DNA from: Larix kaempferi
Lineage: Eukaryota; Streptophyta; Pinopsida; Pinales; Pinaceae
Direction: 5' to 3'
Assembly: GCA_027924585.1 (NCBI GenBank)
Contig: BSBM01000597.1
Span: 1,199,501 to 1,263,500, forward strand
DNA: 64,000 bases
The position numbers and the translations under genes are program-made. Under the pieces are notes generated by a model. That model was not told the DNA's origin. It was given only the letters and a program-made list of their open reading frames with translations, and did not search any database. Shown here in pieces: positions 23,480 through 33,619 of the stretch (positions are counted from its first letter, which is position 1; each line of letters begins with the position of its first letter).

Positions 23480-24349
23480 TTTTTTAAATTGTAAATATAT
23501 TTTGTATTTTCCTATGTAAGTACTAGAGGACAAATTTTGGGGAATCATAGGGTTAGGGTAGATGAAGAGTCACTAGAAGACAAAATTTTTGTAAGATAAT
23601 TAGGTGAAGAGAATAGAAGGGGAAGTACTTTTTCTAGCACAGTAGAGATGGACCATTTTTGTAAGAGAACTATTTTTCTGCTAAATAGAAGGATTTGTTT
23701 CCTGGGAAAAGCATGCGTAGAGATTTTGCCTGGAATGTGTGGAATGTTAATGTGGAACTACTTCTTCTTGCATTCATAAGTCATACTGTGAGATCATTCT
23801 AACTTTCTTGAATTACTTCATGGTGATGGATGATTTTGCTTTCTGTGCAAATGTTTATGTGTTAAATGAGTAATAAATTGCTTTATCATATCAAAGCTAT
23901 ATTTGGTATTCTTTCTGTTGTAAATGTGAATATTGTGTTGGAACAACTATCTGTTAGACTTGTATGAACATTTCCAGTATATTACTTTTAATTAAAAATT
24001 TATCCCTATAGGGATAGGATAGCTAGGTTAGATTAACATAGAATAGGAATAGATAATTGATAAGGCAGGAGCGGTAAGACGGGAGGTAAGAACCTACACA
24101 TCGCTAGTGTGGTTTCTGCCTATCAATTATATGCATCTAATTAGGGCACTTGCATCTCATACCTAAAAAAAAATACATAAATGGTGAATCAAGCTGTAAC
24201 CGGTAAAGAACTTAAAAAACCACACCCACGATAGTCGGACCATTAACTGGACGGATTCCCTACACCAAAAAGTGAGAGATCTAATTGGGCTTGCTTACCG
24301 GGGAGAATCACTACTGTTGGTGCTGCGATTTATGGGGCATCAACAGTTT

Positions 24350-24366
24350 TGGTGCTAGAAGGAGGG
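24350..24366 (+). other. Candidate primer binding site of the giant gypsy element
   Basis: TGGTGCTAGAAGGAGGG begins 4 nt after the LTR end (24345). It starts with TGG, as a sequence complementary to a tRNA 3' CCA end should. I cannot assign the primer tRNA by eye. The offset of a few bases is common in plant Ty3/gypsy elements. Confidence 0.55.
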
Positions 24367-24585
24367 ACGCCAGTGGATGGATGGCAGAGGAGATCCATTT
24401 GTACGGAAATATTCCTCTGGAGACCCACTTGGAACAGCTTTACCAGAAGACTTCGTGCTGGAACCAACAAACTCGGGAAATCTAAATCTTGGAGATGAAA
24501 GCAGTGAACCTCGATACAATGTCCCCTTTGAAGAAGTAGATCACTTCCGGAGACATACACGCTCTTATGTGAGAAAATTGGGGGA

Positions 24586-26178
24586 TTGAACGTGATTCCC
24601 ACATTTCCTAGAAGGCAAGTTCCTAAGAAAGAAATCCAATACACCAGAGATTCGGTGCTTGTAGAAAACTTGGAAGAGTTGTTGGATTTATCTTTTCAAG
24701 AAATCACAGAGCCCCTTGTTCAGTTGAGACCTGAATCCCCTCCAGCTCAGGAAATTCCTCATGCCCCACCACATTCTCCATCGAGAATTATGGCTAGAAA
24801 CGCACCTGCGTGGAGAGCCAGAGGGCCACTTAATTTGGCTTCCCCTCTGCATGATCTACCCAAACATCCACCCAAATTTGACCCTGGAAAAGGCATCTCT
24901 GTAGAAGACCACCTGAAGAGTTTCTCTTTGGCTCTGAATCCTTTAAACATAGAACATGAAGACGTGGTTTGCAGGATTTTCCCTTACACGTTTGAGCCAA
25001 GGGAATCTTCTTGGTATTTTAGTCTACAAGCTAATTCTATAGCAGATTGGGACGGTTTTGAAAAATGTTTTTTAAACAAATTTGGCAATCAGAAGACTAT
25101 TGCCACGCTCATGAAATAATTGTTATCTATGAGGATGGATAAGAAAGAAAAGGTGCAGGAGTTCAATCAGAGATTCATTACCCTATTAAACAATTTTAGT
25201 GTTGCAACAAAACCAACTGAGGAATCCTTGGAAGAAAATTATACTACAACACCGTATCCACCTATAGCCATGTTTTTTAAAAGAGCGATTAAGGCCACTT
25301 TAATAGAAAATTATGAGGAAGTTAAGAAGGTGGAACCTGACTTGGATAGTATCTCAAAGCACGCATTAGAATTAGAAGTGAAACCAACGGCCAACAAGAA
25401 GCCTTTGATATTATCTAGACCTAAAGAAGAACCCTCAAACGAATTAGAAAATGTGGTTTAAATGGTCCATAAATTATCTAACAAAATAGTGGACTTGAAG
25501 AAAGATAAGGGGGCTAGTACATCTAGAAAACCATTTATTCCCTTTTACAAGAAAAGGGAATAAACTGGACAGCCTTTGCCTCCTATAACTAATTTTTTTG
25601 TCCTAAATTTGAATGAGGTTGGCATGGAACATTTCTGCACTTTTCATCAAGAACAACATTCTAAAAAGAGTCTCCTGTAGTGGATTAATTTGATGACTTT
25701 AGTAATGAGTCAATTGTTAGATGCACAACTGACAAATCAGGAAGAGGTGGAAGAATATCAAACAAAAGAGAAAGAAGAGCCAACTGAGGAGACCACAATG
25801 GTATTATGGGACTAGGCACCCACTTTGGGGTTGAATGAAGAGGAACCGGTTGCAAAAGTTCAAGTATCATCGGTAAATATCACCACTAGAAGTAAAGGAC
25901 CAGTGGAAGGTCAAAGCCTGGTGTTGCCTAAGGTGAAGACCACAAAAGAATCTATGAAAATGAATATTGGCATCACCCAGCCTCAACCCAAAGTGAATAC
26001 TGAAGTTGTAAGAGAAATGAGCCCAATAACAAATAAACATGCAAAATTCATAGTGAACAAGCCAGGAAATGGTGGGGAAAGCACAGAAGAATACAATATG
26101 GGGTATGATATTGTTGAAGACATCAAGAAAACTAAAGCAAACATATCTTTATTTGAATTATGTAATCTTCCCCAATAG
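24586..26178 (+). pseudogene. Giant gypsy gag
   Basis: The frame starting MNVIPTFPRRQVPKKE continues to the gag core at about 24840-25110: LPKHPPKFDPGKGISVEDHLKSF followed by VVCRIFPYTFEPRESSWYFSL and FEKCFLNKFGNQKT. This is the P.F.G....EDH...F / R+F..TL...A..WF..L pattern of Ty3/gypsy Retrotrans_gag. In-frame stops occur at 25117, 25459 and 25561 and later. A degenerate C-x2-H finger (EHFCTFHQEQH, about 25630) stands where Tat-like gags have a C.FH....H....C motif. The 26178 end is the last segment in frame before protease. An upstream ORF at 24377-24589 in another frame may be the extreme N-terminus. Confidence 0.8.
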
Positions 26179-26292
26179 AGAAAGAAATTGTTAGAAGCAT
26201 TTGACCCTCGATAAATCAGTACATTAGAAACCATTGAGTCAGATACTAAGATAAACGAAGCAAGTATTGGTGGTAAATCAAAATCTCAAACT

Positions 26293-26703
26293 ATGCCTTT
26301 CTTGTTAAATTTTGAAATTTTTAATCATAATGTACACAATTGCTTGGTAGATTCTGGATATTCATCCAATGTTATGCCATTATCCATCTATAAGAAAATC
26401 AATGGGCAGCCAATACCATCTCCTTCCCAGATCATACAATTGGACAAGACTGTTGTTAAAGTCATAGGGGAGATAAAAGATGTGCTTATCAAATTATCTA
26501 CAGACCCGAGGGTATGTCAATTCATAGATATCATGGTAGTGGATATACCTGAAGCTTATGGTTTGATATTGATTAGGGACTGGTATACAAAACTAAATGG
26601 TTATTTTGCAACAGATTGGTCTCACTTGTGGTTACCATATCAGAACAAACAAAATCAGATTAAAGTTTTGAGAGAGCCTCATATGAAACAGAATGTAACT
26701 TAG
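26293..26703 (+). pseudogene. Giant gypsy aspartic protease
   Basis: CLVDSGYSSNVMPLSIYKKI is the retropepsin active site (DSG, followed by the S..NVMP.S+Y pattern typical of Athila/Tat-like proteases), and YGLILIRDWYTKLNGYFATDW is the C-terminal part (usually LGRDW). This domain is open for 136 residues and ends with a TAG at 26701. It is in the same frame as gag and the following RNase H, consistent with one gag-pol polyprotein. Confidence 0.85.
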
Positions 26704-27340
26704 TTGGAAGAAAAGAATGAGCCTGTGAATTTTTCATCTTCATTTTTGGGGAATTATTTTTTAGAAATTGAACCAGAAAACTATCAAACAGAAGATGTTA
26801 GCCATGATTTGGACAAACAGTCCGATCTCCTTCGAGTCTCACAGAATGATGACATTGATTGTAACATAGTAGAGCTAGTTACTGCCTTCGGAAATAATAC
26901 TGACATAGTTAAATCAGAAAATAAATGTTGGATTTTGAACTTCAATGGTTCTAAAACACAAGAGGGATCTAGAGGCGACTGTGTTCTGGTTGATCCTAAA
27001 GGAAACAAACAAATTATCTCTTGTAGGCTAGAGTTTGAATGTACAAACAACACGGTTGAATATGAAGCTCTAGTCCAAGGGATAAAAAGAGCTATTAATT
27101 TGAATATCAATAATTTAAAAGTCTTCAGTGATTCAAAAATAGTTGTTAGACACATACGAAATACAATTCATTGTATGTCTCCACACTTAAAAGGATATCA
27201 ATCTGAAGTCTGGAATTTAATGCTTTTAACATAAATGCTATTCCCAGATTACAAAATGTTGCAGCTGATTTATTAGCTACTTCTGCTTCTAGATTAGTGC
27301 CAACAAATAAAAAATACTCTATCGAATTGATTTTCACGCC
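26704..27340 (+). pseudogene. RNase H of the second type (aRH-like) placed before RT
   Basis: In the frame of protease, from about 26925: CWILNFNGSKTQEG (first strand; the usual FDGS Asp is Asn here), VLVDPKGNKQIISCRLEF, TNNTVEYEALVQGIKRA (catalytic Glu in EYEAL) and LKVFSDSKIVVRHIRN (Asp in SDS). This is the TNN.AEYEAL / DS.LVV pattern of the archaeal-like RNase H carried by Tat/Ogre elements. A TAA at 27232 breaks it. The usual tail, VAADLLATSASRLV, is readable at about 27258 in another frame. Its position upstream of RT instead of after the gypsy RNase H is notable. Confidence 0.8.
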
Positions 27341-27468
27341 ATTTGTACCTGATAATGTTACAAATCATCAGTTTCTTGACAATCAAAGATGCCTTCAAAG
27401 AATCCATAATCGATGAAGATGAACACAATTTGGATTTGTAGGATAAGGACGAAGGTAAAGGAAATTTT

Positions 27469-28601
27469 ATGCCGAAAGGAGTAAGAACTCTTGAAGGTCT
27501 ATTTGATTTACAGAACAAATTCAGAAGACCATCCAATGTCAAGACCAATAGCTCCTCGATGCATCATGAGTTGGTAAACTTGGGTACAGAAGTAGAGCCC
27601 AAATATATTAATTTGGGTAAATGTTGTTCACCGGGCGAAAGATGTAAGTTCATCACACTTTTCCAACAATACAAAGATGTTTTCACATGGACTTACGAGG
27701 ATTTAAAGACATATGAAACACGTATTATAAAACATGTGATACCCATGAAGCCAAGTGTGAAACCATTTCAGCAACAATTACAAAGGATGCATCCAACACT
27801 CGAACGCTTAATACAAAAGGAATTAAAAAAATTGATGGATGCTAAGATTATCTTCAAAGTTTGACAGTCTAAGTGGGTGGCTAATCTGGTCCCCGTATGG
27901 AAGAAATCTGGAGAAATAATATTATGCGTTGACTTTCGAAACTTGAATAGAGCGTCGGACAAAGACAACTATCCTGTGTCACTGATGGAACAAATATTAC
28001 AAATGCTATTAGGCTCAAAATTTTTCTTCCTGTTAGACAGACTCTTTGGATACAATCAAGTATTGGTGGCTGAGCAAGATCGATTAAAAACTACATTTCA
28101 CACGAAGTGGGGAACATTTGCATATCAGAGAATGTCATTTCGCCAAATAAATGTCGGAGTCACATTCTAGAGGTCCATGGATATTGCATTCCGAGGATTA
28201 GTCGGCAACTGTGTGGCCATATATTTAGATGATGTAACAATTTTCTCTAAGAAAAGAGAAAACCATGTTTTCCATTTAAAACAGATTTTTGACCGTTGCA
28301 GGAAATATGGTATATCTCTGAACCCAAAAAGAGTGTTTTTGTTGTTCTGGAAGGAAAAATTTTGGGTCACATCATCTCGAAAAAGGGAATATCGATAGAT
28401 CTAGAGAGAGTTGAATCTATAACTCAGATTCTCATGCCCCATAATAAAAAGGCTATGCAATCATTTATGGGCACAATTAATTTTGTTCGAAGGTTTGTGC
28501 CTAATTTCGCGCAAATTGTTAAACCTTTGCAGCAAATGGTAAAGCAAAGTGTGCAATTTAAATGGACCAACATCGAGAAGGTTGCATTCAAAGACATATA
28601 G
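27469..28601 (+). pseudogene. Giant gypsy reverse transcriptase
   Basis: The pre-RT segment MPKGVRTLEGLFDLQNKF is followed by VFTWTYEDLKTYETRIIKH and then the RT: KKSGEIILCVDFRNLNRAS (motif region before A), FFLLDRLFGYNQVLV (motif A; LLD Asp present), AYQRMSFRQINVGVTF (motif B, degraded), VAIYLDDVTIFSKKR (motif C, LDD) and LGHIISKKGI-like sequence in a shifted frame, ending with MQSFMGTINFVRRFVPNFAQ. Stops occur at 27862 and 28168, with a frameshift near 28330. All catalytic Asp positions are still readable. Confidence 0.88.
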
Positions 28602-29050
28602 GATCCCATAGCTCACACACCTTCTTTAAGAATTCCATATTTCAAAAAGGATTTTATCATATACACCTTTGCTTCATATACTTCTCTCGCATCGGTGCTC
28701 ACTCAGAAAGGAGAATCCAGAGACGAATATCCAATCTCTTTCATGAGCACTGGGTTACAAGGGGATGAACGTAATTACCCAACCGTGGATAAGCAAGCAT
28801 ATGTAGTTTTTAAGGTGGTAAAATAGTCCATGCCATACATTTTGAAAAACAGAACGAAAGTCATAGTACCTCACCCGGCTATCAGATCTTTATTTGTGCA
28901 TAAGGAATTGGGTGAAAGGAGAGGAAACTAGGTAGATTCTCTTCAAGAGTATGATCTAGAATTTAAACCAGCCAGTATCATTAAAGGTCAAGGCCTGTGT
29001 AAGTTGATCACTTAAAATCCAGCCAACAAAGATCAGGAGTGGGAAAACGA
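28602..29050 (+). pseudogene. Gypsy-type RNase H with lost catalytic Asp
   Basis: After a TAG the frame continues: DFIIYTFASYTSLASVLTQKG, then YPISFMSTGLQGDERNYPTVDKQ, KNRTKVIVPHPAIRSLF and LQEYDLEFKPASIIKGQGL. This is the domain that follows RT in all Ty3/gypsy elements. The first-strand motif is normally TDAS. Here it is TFAS, so the first catalytic Asp is Phe. Two further stops are present. With the aRH-like domain upstream, this gypsy RNase H may act only as a connection domain. Confidence 0.75.
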
Positions 29051-29057
29051 AGCTGAA

Positions 29058-30262
29058 TTGAATCTAGCTAAGGTATGTCCTATCTTCACTGCTCCAGAAT
29101 ATTGGTATACATATTTGGTGTACTATTTGCAACAAGGATACCTACCAGAACACTGGAGTCCTAAGCAGAGAAGGGCACTCCAATTAAAATCAACTTCTTA
29201 TCAGATAATTGATGGAGTACTCTTCAGGAAAAATTATGATGGGATACTTCTTAGATGCCTTGAGAAAGAGGATGATGTAAAGTGGTCAAAGAATTAGACG
29301 ATGGCCCTGCAAGGGGACATTATTCTAGGGATACTACTTCTCACAAAATACTAAGAGTTGGATACTATTGGAATACTCTTTTAAAAGACGCTCATTCTCA
29401 TGCTAGAAAATGTGATGTATGTCAAAGGAGTGCTAGCAGATTGCCAAAAGCAACAGGACCATTGCATCCAGTTATTATCTCTGAACCATTCGAGTAGTGG
29501 GGCATAGACATTATCGGAGAAATTAATCCAAATTCCTCGTTGCAACACCGGTATATCCTCACATCCACTGATTATTTCACACAGTGGACAAAATCTGCTC
29601 CTCTGCGTAAAGTGAACAAAGACGCAGGCATCTGATTCCTACAAGAAAACATCATAACCAGGTTTGGGGTTCCAATTTCTTTAGTTTTTGATATTGCAAC
29701 TTACTTATCATATGTTAAATTAACTGCATTTGCTTATGAAAGAGGAATTAAATTGAATTATTCGACAAACTATTATCCCCAAGGAAATGGACTAGTTGAA
29801 TCTACAAACAAGAATCTCATCCAAATCCTAAAGAAAACTGTTATTGAGAGTCAGAGAAACTGGAATATAGCACTTCCAAACGCTTTATGGGAAGATAGGG
29901 TCACTCCCAAAAATTCCGTAGGAGTTTCTCCTTATGCACTGGTTTATGGGAAAGAATTTATACTCCCACCTAATATACTACTCCCATCCCCGTAACTAGC
30001 CCAGGCCTCTCGAGGTTCCAGTCGTGAAATCCTATAGTCACGAATCAATACCCTGTTGAAACTCGAAGAAGCACGGAAAAAGGCCAAAGATAGATTCCAT
30101 CAGCACCAAGGTATTGTCAAAAGATGGTTTGATAAAAGGAAGTCTGGTAAAATAACTTTTGAGGTAGGAGACTTAGTTCTGAAGTGGGATCACCCACATG
30201 AGGAAAAAGGGGAAGCATATGAATTTTCAACAATTATGGCTTGGACCTTACCAGATTGCTGA
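29058..30262 (+). pseudogene. Giant gypsy integrase
   Basis: The N-terminal zinc region reads ARGHYSRDTTSHKI (H) and ARKCDVCQRSA (CxxC). Catalytic core: WGIDIIGEI (first Asp; after a TAG at 29495), LVFDIATYL (second Asp, degraded from the usual SDNG-type motif) and YYPQGNGLVESTNKNL (Glu). The C-terminal part reads VSPYALVYGKEFILP and FHQHQGIVKRWFDKRKSGKITFEVGDLVLKW. The frame changes at about 29282 and several stops are present. I see no chromodomain, in line with a non-chromoviral element. Confidence 0.85.
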
Positions 30263-31449
30263 AAAGCTTGTCTCGTCGACATAAAAACAACAAGATTTAC
30301 AAGGGGAGGAAGAGAATCTCCCTGTCAACATCCTTTCTCTAAAACAATACTTCCCATAGGTTTAGGAGCACTTGTGTACTTAAATAAACTTTTCCTTTAT
30401 TTATTTTTCTAGTCTATTGTTTTCTGAATTGCTTAATCTAGTTTGTCTTGTTTTCTTTTCATCAGATTCATTTTTGTTTGCTTATTGTTTGATTTCCTTT
30501 ATTTTGTTTCAAACAAACCCAGCTCAACATCCTGGTGTATGGAAATATAGGAATCTGAACAATATCAAGGGCATCTCCTGAAAAGTCAGAATCTACTTAT
30601 AAAAGAAAGAATTCTCTATGTGACATGGAATTTTTCTTATGAGTTTTAAGAAAGGAAAACCCGCTTCAAGTTCATAATTGAGTCATGTAATCCTGTAAAT
30701 TAACTAAGACTTATGATTTCTGAATTACTATCTTGGGGCTCCATTCATCTCACTTAAATAACCATCTTAGGTAGCTCACTATGATGGACCCACGGAGAGG
30801 AAGCAGGTCTCACAGATGTATGGAATTTAAAATGATCCCATGCTGCAAATCAAAATCCAAAAGAGCTTATATCGAGTCACACTTCTAGAAAATTTTATCT
30901 CCATCAAAGAAATGGTTGTGAAAAAATGAAGATTTCCAATCAAAAAGTTTCCCTGTGGTCATCTCAGTAAGGTCCTTATCCGTCTGTGAGCATGACAACA
31001 ATTAAATCTCCTTCTCACACAAAAGGACATTATGGATGGAAGGAACCAAGTCAAATGCTGAAGATTGAAGAAAAGCTATCATGGAATGCTCTGACGACAA
31101 AGTTCGTCAATAAAGAAAGCATATAAATAAATGCTGACAACATGGGAATGAGGAACAAACGAATACATCTGTTTGATTTTGCTACGATCCTGTGGATTCC
31201 TATTTAGCAAGAACTCGAAAGATGGAACTAAAATCAAATCCACATTTTAGCCTCAAGAGAGTGGTTAAGAAGTCTGGTTCAAAGTTACCCTTATTCCCCA
31301 ATGACCAATGTGATAGAAGAAGGACTACTCCCTTGTATGAAATCTGGTCTTTAAAACTTTATGTTATATATGGGGTCAATAACATGTAAGCTTTTCTGAC
31401 CTTAAAGAGGGATTATTCAGAGATCTGTGTTCACCAGCGAATCGCCAAT
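30263..31449 (+). other. 3' untranslated interval of the giant gypsy element
   Basis: About 1.2 kb between integrase and the 3' LTR with no recognisable domain; the longest frames are short. No clear polypurine tract lies directly before the LTR (the bases are CGAATCGCCAAT). The nearest purine run, AAAGAGGGA, is about 40 bp upstream. Confidence 0.6.
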
Positions 31450-32300
31450 TGTTGCTGCTACAACCGGATCCCCAAAAATTTCCTTAAAATTGTAGGGACC
31501 CTCCTTTGTTTTTAAGAGTTTATTGCTTCTTAGAAGAGTTCCCATTTAACACTTAGAATTTTCTTAAAAAATCTCGAAGAGCAAGTGAGTTTTCAACTAG
31601 ATGAAACTCAGGTTTTTTTCACCGAAACGGTCACAGTTTTCTGATGAGTTCACGTTGACCAGATCGCAGCATTTTGGTCAAAATGCGCCAACGTTTTAGG
31701 ACCTTTTGGCAAGTTTTCTCCAACGCCTCATTGCCTTATGGTAGTTTTTTCCCCGAAGTTTCGGATATTTTTGGCGAGTTAGCGTCGAACTGTCGCTACC
31801 TTCTATTAATGTTCATGCCAATCATATTGCAAGTTTTGACGAGTTTTCCTCGGTCTTTTTTGGCAAATGTTTCGACAGTTTCTCGCCAATGGTCGATGTG
31901 GTTTGGGCAAATATCGCCGACCATTTCGTCGTTGTTAGGCCAGTCTCGCCGACCATTTCACCGTCGTTAGGCCAGTCTCGCCGGCCATTTAGTTGGGGTT
32001 TGGCCAGGAAGTGTCGGACACCCCACACCGACCAAAAATCTCGGTGACCATTTCGTAATGCTTGGGTAAGTCAATTTCCAATGTGACGCGGCATTTTAAA
32101 AAATTAGTGCCGACTAAGTCAGAGTATTTTGATGAGTTCTCGTCGACTGTTTCGCAGCGGATGGGGAGAGTGTGCCGAAATGGTCGAAGTGAGTTTTCTA
32201 GGTTAACCCGGAAAGCACAAAAATGGAAAGTGGGCGCCAACGGGTAAAGTCATTCAATGACCCCACCAACCAATCTCGATCACATTTATGGCGAGGTTTT

Positions 32301-32310
32301 TATATATAGA
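32301..32310 (+). promoter_or_regulatory. TATA-like box of the 3' LTR
   Basis: TATATATAGA is at the place homologous to the box at 19023 in the 5' LTR, in the context GAGGTTTTTATATATAGAAAA. Confidence 0.55.
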
Positions 32311-32444
32311 AAAGGGGGATCGTTCAACTTTGTTTGAAAAAGTGAGTGGAACGCCGTTGGATACCCTTGAGCTACTTCCAGTCACAGGACTCGAAGTGGC
32401 TATCGCCGCCAAGCTCACTCACCTAGCCACTCCGCCACTGATAG

Positions 32445-33612
32445 GTAGGCATCTTCTCGCCTTTTTTTTCTGTGTTGGTTGATAGCTCGGTTTGGTTTTT
32501 GATTTTGGTTTTATCCCCATTTTTAGAACTTTTGAGTACTACCTTTGTTTTTAGGGTTTCTTTTGATTTTAAGGTTGTCTAGATCGAGATTAGAAGCCGG
32601 TTTTCCCGAGGTAGGTTGCATTGGCCTTACCTAGCTAAGTTTTCCCCAATTTCAGTAGTTCATCGAACCCTACATGCTGGTCACACCTGTCGTAAATTGC
32701 GCTGATTTTATGCTTAGAACCTCCAAAGAGTGAGCCAGGTAGTTCCTGAGAATACATCAATCTTTAAACGCAAGGCCTTGACAAGCGGTTATTCATTCAA
32801 GGGTGTAGACCGAGAAAGAGAATGCCCGCATAATAGTCTCCTTAACTCGACCCTTTTATTCACACTTTGATACGACCCTTGAGCTTTACCCCTTTCCTAC
32901 CACACAACTTAGTGAGCACATTTCTCCCCACAACAGATAGAGGGTTTAGAGTTTCCATGTTTATCTTCGGATTTCCCGTGCCTCTACCCTTGCAGAGGGT
33001 CGTATTGAATGTCTCCTACTTATTTCCCATCGAAGCCTTTCTATCATCAAAACCCACACGACACCTACCTATCACTCTATCATCGTGTTAAGCTCGTTGC
33101 TCCTGTCAAAATTATGTTTCTAATTAGAATGAAGAATAAAATATTTTCACTCAAACAAGTTTTAAAGCTGAAAGAAAACCACCGGTGGAGTAACCCAAAA
33201 AATCAGTTTACCCAAAATCGTTTTCAATGAAGAATTTCGCCAATTAGTCCTAGTTATGGTTCAGTTGCTTTCTATTTTTCACATATCACTAGGATATGTC
33301 AAATCTTAGCAGCATTGGTCTAACTTGCTTGACTGTCTGTGCATACTGTAAAGCTGCACCCTTGCTTCTCAAAAGTTTGTTTGTACATTAAGCAAAGAAA
33401 TATAAGTTTGTCTTTCACCCTAAGGTTTAAATTTTGATGCAAACAGTTTTAATAAACACCTTTGTACTTGAAAACTTCATTGCAAGATAAAATCCAAACA
33501 AACACTCATAGCATTTAAACATTGTTTCAATTCTGCTCATTGATTGTACCATGGATAATGAATTGTTTGTAAATATTTTGATTCTTTGTTGGCTCATTCT
33601 GTGTCTCAACAG
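32445..33612 (+). other. Candidate leader intron in the 3' LTR
   Basis: The donor is GATAG|GTAGGC and the acceptor TGTGTCTCAACAG|ACTTG, 7 nt before the ATG at 33620. It is homologous to 19169-20335 and almost the same length (1168 against 1167 bp). Confidence 0.5.
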
Positions 33613-33619
33613 ACTTGAT

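Larger units (their letters stand above)
18176..24345 (+). repeat. Giant gypsy 5' LTR, 6170 bp
   Basis: Its ends TGTTG and CAACA are exact inverted repeats. In order it contains a U3 of about 850 bp with repeated CGACCATTT and GTTAGGCC words, a TATA-like box at 19023, a candidate intron at 19169-20335, a long degraded ORF at 20343-23479 and a tail of about 860 bp containing an AATAAA-like word near 23870. The homologous copy at 31450 preserves this order. Most plant LTRs are a few hundred to about two thousand bp, so this is at the very long end of the range. Confidence 0.92.

Noticed and set aside
31192-31389. Small ORF (65 aa) before the giant 3' LTR
   Set aside because: No motif, no conservation to test inside the window, and within the untranslated interval.
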